Shown here one piece after another: positions 12,571-23,549 of a DNA stretch of 64,000 nucleotides. The notes beneath the pieces are model-generated. The model had not been told where the DNA came from and did not search any database. It saw only the letters and a list, made by a program, of their open reading frames with translations. The DNA comes from Prochilodus magdalenae. Lineage: Eukaryota > Chordata > Actinopteri > Characiformes > Prochilodontidae. Position 1 is the first letter of the stretch. Every line of letters begins with the position of its first letter. The translations under genes and the position numbers were made by a program. The DNA lies in the NCBI GenBank assembly GCA_024036415.1, contig JAMWET010007210.1, positions 201,001-265,000 of the forward strand. Reading direction: 5' to 3'.

Positions 12571-13949
12571 TTTCCTCTCACACCGTGATAGTCTCTGGCT
12601 GAGGTTTCAGAAGACGCGGTGTTTGTCCTGGTCTGCGGTGCTGATAGAAACAGCCCCCAGTTGTTTTTCTCTGTATCCTAGGACTTGCAGTCCAGCCTCT
12701 CCCTGGGAATAAAAAGCCATCGAGGATTTTCAGGTTGGGAGAGAGCGGGATGCGTTAGCCTGGCCAGGCTTGATTTTAACTGGCACACGCTTTTGCCGAG
12801 TGAACATCTCAGCTTTCCATAGCCATCCAGTGCCGGCAAGGTGTTTTTTTTTTTGGTTTGGTTGTTTTATTTATTTCTTTTTCTTTTTTTCCACCACCTC
12901 TCCACTCCTCCTCTGGGAATTGTCAGGATCCTGGCCAGCACGTCCGTTCTCGAGGAGAGGAGGGAACAGGAAGGAGAGAAACGTGGGGGGATGCAAAAGC
13001 AGCGCTAATCAATACGGAGTGTGCAGTGTCTAAGAGAGAACAGCCAGAGAGGAGGAGAGGGAGAGGGAGACTGGCTGCTTGCTGACCACCATCCGGTTCA
13101 GCTCTTGCTCTCCCCTGACAGCCCAGGCTCCGGAGGGCGAGAGCTTTACAGGAGGAGTGCTGCGACTGCCACCAGCGTGCGAGGACTCACGGCCAGTGTG
13201 CGTTTATTTATTTATTTGCAGATTTTTTTTTCTTCTGCCGCGCTGCAGCAGATTTCTCTTTCTCTCTCTCTCGGCGCGCCTCTCTTCTCTTCATCCACCG
13301 GCACCAAGGAAGACGCGAGCGCTCACCTTGTCCTGCCTCCCCCAGCCTGGCTCACATCTGTTTGTTTTTTCTTCTCTCACCTTTCTTTGGCTGTTCTCTC
13401 TTTTTTCCTCTGGTCTTTTTCCTCCCTGTCTTTATTTGAATAATCCTTTTTCCTGCCGGGATGTTTCTTATCTCTCCCTCCGCAGTGGAGGGGCCGCCGT
13501 CTGACGGAGAGTGGTCTTAACAGAGCGTAAGCCTTACCTGAGGCTGGGAGAGAGAGAGAGACCCGGGGAAGGAGAGAGCAGGAGAGAGAAATAGACGCCT
13601 CTCGGCATCTGTGTCACCTGGAGCAGTTCTCTGCTCAATTAAGCCCGTATCGGGGCCCGATGCATTGATTAGGGCTGCTGTGAGATCCATTTCAGTATTT
13701 TGGGGAATCGCATGTGCAGATGGTGTACGCATTTACAGATGGTGAACCTTGTGCTTGACAGCAGACACAAACGCCCGTCTTGATTTTCCCGTCTTTTTTT
13801 ATGAAATTGACCATAAACCAAGAATCGCCCAGGGAGGAAGCCAACAGATTTGTTCCACTTTGGAATTCCAGGACTTGAAAGAGACTGAGGATCCTTCGGA
13901 ATCTTTCCACGGATTCTACTGGCTTTGGAAATCTACTGAGAAAGCTTGA

Positions 13950-13978
13950 GAGGTTTTTTTCTTATTTCTTTTGTGCAG
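13950..13978 (+). other. candidate splice acceptor in the 5'UTR region
   Basis: A run of pyrimidines (seven T, then ttatttcttttg) is followed by tgcag ending at 13978. This is a good 3' splice-site match 69 bases before the start codon. If used, the coding exon would begin at 13979 and an untranslated exon would lie further upstream. No paired donor has been identified, so this remains a candidate. Confidence 0.35.
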
Positions 13979-14019
13979 AAATCCTAATTTTGCTGAATCG
14001 TTTCCCTGTCCTGTGGATA

Positions 14020-14046
14020 ATGGCAGACATGGGCTTCCCTCTCTGA
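14020..14046 (+). CDS. upstream ORF, 8 codons, stopping 1 nt before the main ATG
   Basis: An ATG at 14020 opens a frame of eight codons (MADMGFPL) that ends with TGA at 14044-14046. The main beta-neurexin ATG begins at 14048. The uORF start has A at -3 and G at +4, a strong Kozak context; the main ATG has G at -3 but T at +4. If the mRNA 5' end lies upstream of 14020, ribosomes would meet this uORF first, so it could lower or tune beta-neurexin translation through re-initiation. The sequence shows the arrangement; the effect is inferred. Confidence 0.45.
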   Translation: MADMGFPL

Positions 14047-14047
14047 G

Positions 14048-14354
14048 ATGTCTTCTTTCCAACGGGTGGGACAGATGGGAATGGGTGGCAGGGCCTGGTG
14101 TGGCAGTTCCTGCCCCAGGCTGGAAGTGCTGCTCCTGGGCTACGAGTTTGGGGGATCGGGCTGGCTTGGCCTGAGCTCCTGGTGGAGGTTGGCTCTGTCC
14201 CTGGCCCTTCTGGTCTCGTTGCCTGACAGAACGGCCAATGCCCGTGTGTCTTCCAGTCTGAGCACCACACATCACGTCCACCACTTCCACAACAAGCACG
14301 GCACGGTGCCCATCGCCATCAACAGGATGCCCTTCCTCACGAGAGGGGGCCACG
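14048..14354 (+). CDS. nrxn2: neurexin-2 beta, beta-specific first coding exon (partial gene)
   Basis: Beta-neurexins are presynaptic type I membrane proteins that bind neuroligins and other postsynaptic partners through a single LNS/laminin-G domain. This exon gives 102 codons plus one base. Residues 1-65 form a long leader with a hydrophobic core at about 45-58 (WWRLALSLALLVSL) and an A-N-A signal-peptidase site before R66. Residues 66-102 are the histidine-rich beta-specific segment, with HHVHHFHNKHG at 75-85, then VPIAINRMPF and RGGH at the end. From memory this segment is nearly identical to mammalian neurexin-2 beta, while the leader is not conserved. The start is the first in-frame ATG after a TAA at 14018-14020. 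ATGs at codons 10 and 12 are alternatives, and codon 12 has G at -3 and +4. The exon ends in phase 1 before gtaagt at 14355, as expected for the split Ala codon at this junction. The LNS6 exons were not found. Whether this is the nrxn2a or nrxn2b paralogue cannot be decided. Confidence 0.93.
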
Positions 14355-14360
14355 GTAAGT
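14355..14360 (+). other. nrxn2: splice donor of the beta-neurexin exon
   Basis: The sequence after the exon is gtaagt, a full match to the U2-type 5' splice consensus. It leaves one base of a glycine/alanine-type codon (G) on the exon, the phase expected where beta-specific exon 1 joins the first exon shared with alpha-neurexin. Confidence 0.9.
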
Positions 14361-14599
14361 CCTCATCCTCACCCACACTACTTAACCATCCCAGTGTTTC
14401 CTCTTCATCAATTGGTCTGTCCAGGCTTTGGACAAAGTTGATGTGGCTAAGGGGGTCTAATACATTCCCATAATCCTTCCCATTGAAATTCCTGGCCACG
14501 GCAGGTGCGTGCTTCAGTACTCCATGCACACTGCACACACACTTTGATCCTCACCCCTCTTCTGCTCTTCATAGATCACGCAGGGAGGGGTCTCGGGCT

Positions 14600-14602
<3 letters not shown>

Positions 14603-14642
<40 letters not shown>
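14603..14642 (+). repeat. (CT)n microsatellite
   Basis: About 20 uninterrupted CT units lie in the intron roughly 250 bp after the beta-neurexin splice donor. It explains the serine/leucine run in the overlapping open frame, which is not a gene. Confidence 0.95.
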
Positions 14643-14644
<2 letters not shown>

Positions 14645-17146
14645 GCTGGCTGCAGATCTGCTGGAGAGATAGTTATGACCGAGAGAGGTTTTGGCCAGAT
14701 GTGCTTCGTTTCATGTTAAGACCCACAGTCTAAAAAAGCCCCACATGCCAGGACTTATGACACCTGTGTCAATCAAGCACTGAACACTATGGAGCGTTGA
14801 CAGTCTGTCTTCTTATGCTGCTCCTGTCATGTGCTGAGTAGCCAGTGAGCATGCAGTTATTCAGCGATAATCCTCTAACTGTGGAAAAATGCTTGACATA
14901 CACAATATGCTTTGATCGTTCCTTCTCTGAAGTGTGGTTCTGTGTACGTCCCCTCGAGGGTACGGTTTTAAACTGTACCCGGTGGTGTTCCTGGTGCTGT
15001 TTGGCTGAGCAGTCTATTCTTTGGTAAGAACTGCTGTGAATTTACGTCATCTGAAGTGGACAAATGAAAGAGAACTCCAAAATTCCAAATGCCCTTCTTT
15101 TGGTTGGCTTGAGTGTTTTAAAAGCCACCAGTCTGTTTACTGTACGTTTGTCTAAAACACGGAGGCAGTAACCAGTGGCCTTTCAGATCCTTTGAGTGAC
15201 GTGAGCCGTTTGGTGTTATAGGATCCTATAGACCCGATAATGAATAATCTGTAGTGTTCCATTCCTGTTTATGTAGTAGGTCTAAATGTGCCAGGTCCGA
15301 ATCACCCTGCGAGACTAGTGATTGGACCTGGAGTCAAGACTGTAGATCCTTAGCTACTTGGCAGTAGCTTGCTGAACAGGTTTCGATTGAACCAAAAGTA
15401 AATATTGAGAGAACAGCCTCAGTCTGAGGACGACCAACCAGAGCATCTTCCTGATTCAGCTCAGCGGACAGAGGTTGTCCTTGTTTTCTTTTTCTAAGGG
15501 CTTCACCAAGTGAAGGATGATGGATAGCAGCCATACTGGGAGACGTTCTGGCATCACAGCTCTCTGTATGAAGGGTTGTGGAAGGAGGACAGTGTTAAAT
15601 GGTGTATTGAAAAGTAAGAGAGCGGGGTTTGTTAGTCTTGGCTGGGGAAAGAAGTCTGCCCTGTAATGGGGCCAACAGGTCTTCTGTTACCAGAATTAAG
15701 ACTCTTCTTTCTCTCAGTCTCCCTTTTTTATTATATCTGCAGGTGTCACTTTGATTGACTGCATCTACCTCAGCATAAATCTCACCCACACTCCCATTTC
15801 TCTGCTGCGAAACCATCAGTGCATTCTTTTGTCCTTATCGCACAACAACAGGGTCCGCCCTGGAAAAAAAAGCTATGAATTACATCTCTACGATTATGGA
15901 AAGCTACGCCATAGCCCCTTACAGTCTCACAAGGTCCGAACCTGAGAGCGTAGATAGCTTACATTCTGGCGCCGGTATACGATTGACTGATCATTGACCA
16001 GATCATTCGGTGATGCCTTTTAGGGTTTAAAGAGTCCAGGACTGGAAACTGACTTCAAGGCTTTGAAGAGCTCTGCCATATACGGACCAATAGATTACTC
16101 CAGCATGATCAGCCAATCTCTGTGGAGATAGCACATAGCTGATCAGCACAAACGATAATTTAGAAAATGTCCAAACCTTAAAAGACTTTTATGATAGAAG
16201 ACAGGGTCTTGAAGTTTCCTAGGAAAACCCAAGGTGGTTCTTCTAATGGCCTTGCTCCAAACCGCTGTATAGGCAGGCATATGTATTTTAAGAGTGCACA
16301 TGGATGATGGAAACGCTGGATTCATGCGAGTTGCAGATTGCTTCTCCAAATGTAGCAGCCCTTTTTGGAATGTTCGCTCTATTTGACCAATAATCACAAG
16401 CTGCCATATTCCATCATCTGGTACCCTTCCACAGCCAGCGTGCCAGCGAGAGGCAGGAAATTGATTGAATTGATATGTAGATGAGTAAAGGAAGCGTGCA
16501 TGTGGTCCGAGAGATTTGAAGGAGCCATGGAGAGAAGGGATGTGATTTGAGGTAGGAGTCTGTAGTTGTGGCATTTACGCCATGTGACATCAGATGCCTC
16601 TCATCAATCACGACTCTTGTGGAAATTCAGCAGCAGCCTTCGTTTTGACAGCTACAGCCACAGCTATGGTCCTTCGGATCAGCCCTTGTGGCTATGCCAC
16701 ATGTGTATTCTACACAGCATTGCTAGGGCCTTGAGACGCTGCTATGAAATGAGCTGTCACTATCTATAATCCACAGGTGTTTCTAGCCACCCTTCCGCTG
16801 TGAGAGGACAACTTGACACTCTGGAATTTTAGCTGCCAAGAAGCCTGAGAAAAGGAAATCAGACACTTTTCCAAACCACTTAAAGTAGCCAGCTCAAAGG
16901 CCAGACATTAAAACTGTGTTAAGCGTTACTCGGGCCGTGTGAAGCAGACAATGCCACCAACTTCTAAGACTGAACTTCGTAGGAGTGAAAAGATCTCCCT
17001 GTAGAAAACTGGGAGCAAGTATCCGGAAAGGAACAGGAGGCTTGATAAAGGCAAAGATTGGACATGCTGAAATGCAAACTGTGAAAAAAAAATTGAAATT
17101 AAATATTTAGTGTCAGTTTCCTTTAACTATATATATATACAGTATA
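14643..17146. other. probable nrxn2 intron, nothing recognised
   Basis: Unique-looking DNA after the beta exon. No LNS-domain exon was found by looking for the conserved WPPND and RLAVGF regions. The stretch 16800-17050 may be old repeat, since it shares caccaacttctaagact with 7147-7165. Confidence 0.45.
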
Positions 17147-17384
17147 GCTGTCCAATGAAAAACATGTATCTCCATTTTTGTTGCTTTTTACTTTAATTCC
17201 TCATTTGATCCCATGAGCTGCTCTTTACACTGTGTATTCATGAAGAATAGACCAACAAAAATGGCCCAAAACTGCTTGGAAAGACGTCCGGTTCCATTGA
17301 CTTCCATTCAAATTAAATGTGGTTTTTGGCCTCTCCTGTAAAGTTGCCATTAGGAGATACGTGTTTTTCTTTGGACAGCGACGA
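17147..17384 (+). mobile_element. short inverted-repeat DNA element (MITE-like), copy 2
   Basis: The left end is gctgtccaatgaaaaacatg followed by tatctcc. The right end, ggagatacgtgtttttcttt followed by ggacagcgacga, is its inverted repeat. The interior includes cttggaaagacgtccggttc. There is no coding capacity. Copy 3 starts 13 bp further on in the same orientation. Confidence 0.75.
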
Positions 17385-17397
17385 GTTGTATATTCCC

Positions 17398-17592
17398 GCT
17401 GTCCAATGAAAAACACGTATCTCCACTTTTTACACTGAGTGAGAATCTCATGATCAGTGAACCAATACAACTGGCCCGAAACTGTTTGGAAAGACGTCTG
17501 GTTCCATTGACTTACATCAAAGTTAAATATTTTGGGCCTCTCCTGTAACATTGACATTTTGGAGATACCTGTTTTTCTTTGGGCAGCGACGA
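17398..17592 (+). mobile_element. short inverted-repeat DNA element (MITE-like), copy 3
   Basis: It starts gctgtccaatgaaaaacacg and ends ggagatacctgtttttcttt then gggcagcgacga. The interior closely follows copy 2 (tttggaaagacgtctggttc, then ttgggcctctcctgtaacat) but has indels, so the two arose by tandem insertion or duplication. The 124-codon - strand frame over both copies is repeat-derived. Confidence 0.75.
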
Positions 17593-20500
17593 TATGCATT
17601 TTGGCTAATGCTTAAACAACACTGACTTGTACTTAATGGCCGTTAAGACTGGAAATTATGGAGACGAAAGTAAATTTAAACAAAACTTTTTTTCAAATTT
17701 TCTAAGCAAAAGTGAGTTTAAAAAGCACACATTGTTTGTAACACGAAATAGCATTTCCCAAATTGCTGTACAAATGAATCACAGGGATTTTCTGTGTTTG
17801 TTATTCTGACAAATCGCAGGTGTTCACCCAGCCTGACGAATCCCGCAAGCACACTGTGGCTGTGTCAGAGCGTACTAATTGCTGTTAATTGCAGTTAATA
17901 ATCACAATCACAGTATTGCCCCAAATAATTGCTATTATCATTTTTTTGGTCGAAGCTGTGCAGCCCTGGTGTTTGCACTGCACTTGACATTCATGGAATG
18001 ATTCATCTCTACTCGCTTGCTGACCTGCATACTGCTTCAGTCTGTAGTATGCCAAACGTGACCTTGCGCCACTGTGCTCATCAAGATCCTCCTGCTATCT
18101 CTTGATCTTCCCTCTCCGTACCCTCTGCCAAAAATCGTGCTGGTAGGCTGCCCTTACCCTGAACTCCTCCTGACCTGCTGATCCATACACATGTCCTGCT
18201 GGCTCTTCACAGCTAGCTCTGAGCATTCGCCCCCAGCAGAGTCTGACAGGCTCTGTCCCCTGCTCTCCCTCTCTCTCTCTCTCTATCCCCGTCTCTCCTT
18301 TCTGTCATCTCCTTGGGATGCAGAGTGGCTCCTCCCTCACGCTAATACCCAGTGGTCCTGTGTGCTGATGCAGGCGCTATGTTTGACTAGCAGCAGGTCC
18401 TGTTTGTTCGCTCATGCCTGCTTATGCATGCTGATGTGGGGCTCCCGCAGCTGCAGCCATACGAAACATACACCCTTACAAAATGGTTCTCTATAGAACC
18501 AGCAATAATTATTTTTACCGGGCTCTTAAAATCTCTTTTATTTTGCAGATATCTGATCAGATATAACCCATCCAATAGTAACTGCACTCCTTAAAAATAA
18601 AACTGGCGATGAATACTAAAAAGACATCTTCGGAGTGATGCTGTAGACAAACATTTCCATGTATGATTCAGTAAGGAACTATTTTGGGGGATTAAGGTGC
18701 GTGAGTGCCCCCTGTGAGAGTCTGATCAAGCCACTCCGATCTGCCCTGAGACCTCTCTATGCCTAGAAGGGCACACCTCGATCTATACCGGGCCTTGTGC
18801 CATGCTCCTCTCTAATGCATAGCTCTTGAACATGGCCATGATGGATGAAGGCTGCATTGCTGCAGCAGGACCCACCCTGGTTGCCCAGCAGCATGTAACA
18901 CTATAGATTGGACGTTATCTCTGACGACTCACCCCGGTGAAAGACACATCCCATTACAGCCGCCAAGCCGGGCTCTTGTGTGTCTGCCGCTCAGAGGGGT
19001 GGCATGTGGAAAGAAAAGGGAATAATTGATCGGCGCTAGAAAATGGCATGCTTTGCCTGAGTGCCTCATTGTTTGCTCTCAGTGGCTTGAATGTTGAGCA
19101 GTAATGAGGCAGCGTTTAACCGTGACCCCTGCATTCTCCGTTACTGCCTGTGAACGCTCGCCACAATTTAGATCCTTCAAAAGCACAAACTGCTGCAAAT
19201 CTAGAGCCCGCCTGACACGTGGCATCTGAACTCCAGCATCCACTGACGCTCTGAACAAGGCAAAGCACTCGGAGGGCTGTGGACAAACCCTTTTAGCATG
19301 GAGCTCGGTTGAGTCGGTTGCTCAATGCGAGCTGACAGCTGTTTGATCCGGCGGTGGCAAGCCTGACCGAGCTTCACACTTCCGTACATGCAGCTGTTAC
19401 ATGTTACTGTCTGAGTGGGAGGGAACAATGTGAAGGCTTATTGTGCTAATTAGTTAGCAGGGCCTGTTTCTGCTAATTCTGCTGGTTCTGCTAGCATGCG
19501 CGCTCCAAAATAGCACCGGCAGTATCAGCACTTAATCTCCTAGCTGTATTCCCACATTAACAAGCCCTTGGTTATATCAACCAGGCAATTTCAAGACCTG
19601 CATTGTAAGCGCTAGCTAAGAAGGCTTTCGAAACGACCTTTAAGTGTGTGGCTTCAGAGGGTGCAAGCTCTCTGTAGCCACAGTAGCCCAGCTAAAGCTG
19701 CTCACATTCCTCTTAGCCCCCACACTGATTTCTGCCCTGTGGGGTGCTGGCTCTAAATGTGACAGAGCAGAGAGAGCCCAGGCTTCTGCTCCAGTCTGGA
19801 TCACACCCAGAGGCCTCAATAAAGCGCAAGATCCATGCTGTGACCTGTGAGGGGTGAAATCACTCTCTGGATGCCTCTTTTTACACCTGCAGTAAGACCA
19901 GCTCAACCATGCCCGGCTATCCTTGAGCAGCGAGCTGCAGTTGTGCTTTTTAAACTGGACTGGGACCAGTGCCTCCATAACCCAGTTCATAACCCAATCC
20001 GTTCTTTACGTACCAGTACTCCTGGAGCTGCAGTCACGAAACACTATGCTAATCATAAATTCACCAAGAAATCGTGCCTGTGCCAATCACTTCTATTGTC
20101 AACCTGTTTTATGTACCAATAATATAATTGACCATCTTGTAGCCAGTCATACTTCAACCGAAATGAGATTGATCTCATTAAATCCATCAATTTTTGATAA
20201 CCAGAAGTGCAGATTAGCATTTATTCTCTCTGATTAATTCCTGAAAGATAGAGCTTGAATTTGCAAAGAGCATAAATTGAATATTTCTGAGACATGTGGT
20301 GTTAATCAGTTTAGGAAAATTAACAGGCTATTTTATTGAGGAATCCGGAGCAATAAAAAATGCAAGAGTCGTATGGTTCTTAATTGGGCCTGGAGTGTAA
20401 TAATACCAGGGTCTTTAAAAGAACCAGCTAATGCGATTCTCTTCAAGGCTATTAGTCTACAAAGACCACAGTAAACAATGAAGGAAATTCGACTCGCTCA

Positions 20501-23458
20501 GTTTTAGCAAACACTTAATTGTCTTAGATATTTACCCTCAACATGCCTTACTTATCGCCCTGCAACAACAGACTGTAGATTTGTTTTTTTTGAGGTTTTA
20601 TTTTGAGATTTTTCAGGCGACTGAGACAATAAAGCGTACATGTGAAAGGAGGAATGAGCGAAGGACTCCTGAAAGCTCTTGGAAGCTGCATTATCTTCCT
20701 CTTTCAGATGTTATTGACGGTCATCATTTTATATCCAGGGTAATGACTGTGCCTGCTGTAGTGCATGCATGTTTTCTTTTGCCCATCTATTCGTGTTTTT
20801 CTCTCTCTTCATGAAATGGGGTTTGACCCATGCAGCATTCGGAGAAATAAGGGAAGGGTCAGAAAGCGAATCGTAAACTAATAGGTTGAAAAGCTGGAGG
20901 GAATGTCTGTACAGGAGGACGGCATGTGGTGTGTATACACAGCTGCTTTAAATTCTATTCCAGCACTGATTACTGATTACCCCTTAACACATGTAATCTG
21001 AAACCTTATCCAGGGGATTTCAACAAGAATGTAGGGATTAAAGACCAAATGTAAATAAAGGATGTCTTAAATGAGTTATAGTTGATTCCCTGCCTTCACT
21101 CAGCATGTGCTGTGTGTATGTCCATTTAAAAGTCAGGTATGTAAATGAGGCGTAATGGAGAACCGCTACATACGTAGCTGATATGGTTCCTGATAACGGC
21201 CATCGATGCCTGATTTTGTGAAATGGTGAATCAAGATGAGAGTCATTCACTGGCTAAGACTTCATATTAGCCTTACTTGCCTTGCTATGTTTGCTGCCCT
21301 TAGCTTTAAGCATTTTTGGCACTCCTCAACATTCGGTCCTATGTTTAAAAACTCATTTCACCCAACACTGTTTAAAAAGTAGGAGCTGATGTTATAGATC
21401 AGCAAATAATACTCATTTACTCATATACACATTTGGGACCCATCATTGTAAAGCTGCTGAGGAAGCTGTTTCTCTTTTTAGAACTGTTGGTTAATGTAAG
21501 TTTCTTTCAGCATGTTAATCTGCTCATTTAACATTAGCAATGGTTTGCTTTATAGCTAGTCGAGCTGTAGACTTTCAAATCAGAGTAAAACACACTAGAT
21601 GGTTTAAAGCAGTATCTGGTATTATGTGAAGCAAGGTAAAAAAAGGCGGGCCAAAAAATTCCAATCTACATATTTGTCATTTTACGAATATTGATGGGAG
21701 CCGAATGTAGGTTTGTAATTTGAATGTAATCCAGCTGGTCATCATCCTGGATTATAATCTGATTAGTGTAACTGGAATCTCAGGTAGCTTTTTCGTGTAT
21801 CCTGCACAGGTAGCTCCGTTATATGTGCTCTGTTACCGTTAAAGCCGTGTGTATAGATGGGATTAGGCGTCTGAAGCAGCAGTAGGGAGTGTTTAGGTCT
21901 GATTTGCGCAGGCCCTGCATCCACCCACTTGTGTCTCCCATGACAGAGTCAAGAATAGCCAAGCGTACAGTGTTCCATCGTCAGTAGGAGACACACGTGA
22001 AACACCTACACACAGCCATCAGGAAACCGAGGTAGCCCTTCATGTATCCCCGGTCCTAATATCCATCTATCCGTCTGTGGTGTCTCCTCTATTTGTTCCA
22101 CAAGGTTAGCTGTTGAAGTGCTACTGTGGCACATCCTTCACTCGGTAATTGGGGACAGCGGAGTGCTGCTTCTTTTTTCGCTCCTGAATCCTGGTTATGT
22201 TTATGAAAGTGCTGTTCCTTGTTTATTTTTAAACAACGTTTGGCAGGACGCGGGATTTGAGCTCTACAAGAACCGGTTACGGCTCATTTTGCTATTTAGA
22301 GAGATAATAAAATTATTCCTGGCAATCTCTCTAAGGATTACACAATTTCACAGATAAACGAGCGCACAGCAAGCGCGAGCAGTAATGATAATATTGGTGG
22401 CATAAGTGTGATTCATGCTTACTCACGAGGGGACTTTGCTAGAGCATTCGGCTGCCTCTCCGGCTCCAGCAGGGGGAAAGGGGATGATGTGAACTTGAAA
22501 ATGGCCGTTTGGGACAGCGGTGCATCGCAGCTTCTCTCTGCAGCCCCGGCCCCCTGTTTGAACCCGAGCATAGGCTGCAGGAAGCCATAATACCAGGCAT
22601 AAGAAGCTCTTTTGCTTTCAAGCCATGGCCTGCTAAATTATAGATGGCTATTAAATAGAACACTGAATACTCATTCAAGCCCTTTCATAATCGTAACACA
22701 TCTAGCACTCGTAACATTCCTGTGTGATCTCGCTTAATAGGGCTTTGTTAGATCAGAACAGAAGGAGAGCACAAGGTAAAGGAGCTGTCGGCATTGACCT
22801 GGATCATTTCAGTATGTTGTCGTGCTTCTGACTCGTGTTAAGGAGCTCCTGGCTCATCTTTAAAACCTTAAGAGTCTCAGTTATAGCCAACAGCACATGC
22901 TTGTACAAAGGATGATTATGGAAATCTGTCATTTGTAGTGATTATTTGGTTACAGAGTTCCAGAAAATTGCCAGTATAAGGTCTGAATAAAGATCATAAG
23001 TTGAATATTATTATAGCTCATTACCTCACAGTTCAGTTATGGCTCTGCTGGAGCTGGATTAGTTTTACCAGAGAAGGTCCGGTAATGTAAGTGCATGATT
23101 TGATTGGCTGATTCATGGGGTTAAATTATCCCAAGTATCCCAGATTGAAACATAATTAAACATTAAAGTCAGCATTATGTAACACACCGCCAAATGATAA
23201 CATGCTGTGCGGCTAAAGGGCATATTCACTAGCCCTAGGCTAGTAGGGGTAAGTCTTACCAAATGCCTTGCAAAAGGGAGCTTTGGAGAAATTTAATTTT
23301 CCTTCTCCTTGTCATTTGGGATGTCTTTTGGATTGCAGGGATGTCTTTGTCATGAACCTGAAGATTAAGGGACAAATCAATTCATTAATAACAATTATAG
23401 CAATTATTAAAAAATAATTGAATAAATTAAACGAGGCACTGATTTTACAAAGTTATGT
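17593..23458. other. non-coding DNA, nothing firmly recognised
   Basis: No coding exon seen. A CT run lies at 18264-18285. The segment 18470-18500 (aaaatggttctctatagaacc) is a short palindromic motif common in fish repeats. The stretch 22230-22620 is unusually free of repeats and rich in TAAT/ATTA sites, as in conserved non-coding elements. Confidence 0.4.
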
Positions 23459-23549
23459 TCTTATTCCCCATCTTCTTATTCCCCATCTTCTTATTCCCCA
23501 TCTTCTTATTCCCCATCTTCTTATTCTCCATCTTCTTATTCCCCATCTG
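23459..23549 (+). repeat. 15-bp tandem repeat, about 6 units
   Basis: The unit is TCTTATTCCCCATCT in circular order (cttcttattccccat), repeated about six times, with one unit changed to ttattctccat. It is pyrimidine-rich and non-coding. Confidence 0.95.

Larger units (their letters stand above)
12500..14047 (+). promoter_or_regulatory. nrxn2: probable beta-neurexin promoter and 5'UTR region
   Basis: This is the DNA immediately upstream of the beta-neurexin start codon. It is rich in CT tracts (12520-12570, 13230-13275, 13360-13450), contains a CpG-rich patch around 13270-13320 including a GGCGCGCC, and has GA-rich stretches at 13030-13070 and 13545-13590. Beta-neurexins are known to be made from an internal promoter inside the alpha-neurexin gene, so a promoter is expected here. 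No convincing TATA box was seen; AATAAAAAG at about 12708 is only a weak candidate. The transcription start cannot be placed from sequence alone. The frames open across this region are composition artefacts. Confidence 0.5.

Noticed and set aside
13021..13504. Two overlapping 140-codon frames upstream of the neurexin exon
   Set aside because: They are driven by CT-rich composition and lie in the presumed 5'UTR/promoter.
14355..14473. Extension of the neurexin frame past 14354
   Set aside because: The frame stays open by chance for 40 codons, but homology ends exactly at the gtaagt donor.
17225..17599. 124-codon - strand frame
   Set aside because: It spans the two inverted-repeat elements and is repeat-derived.
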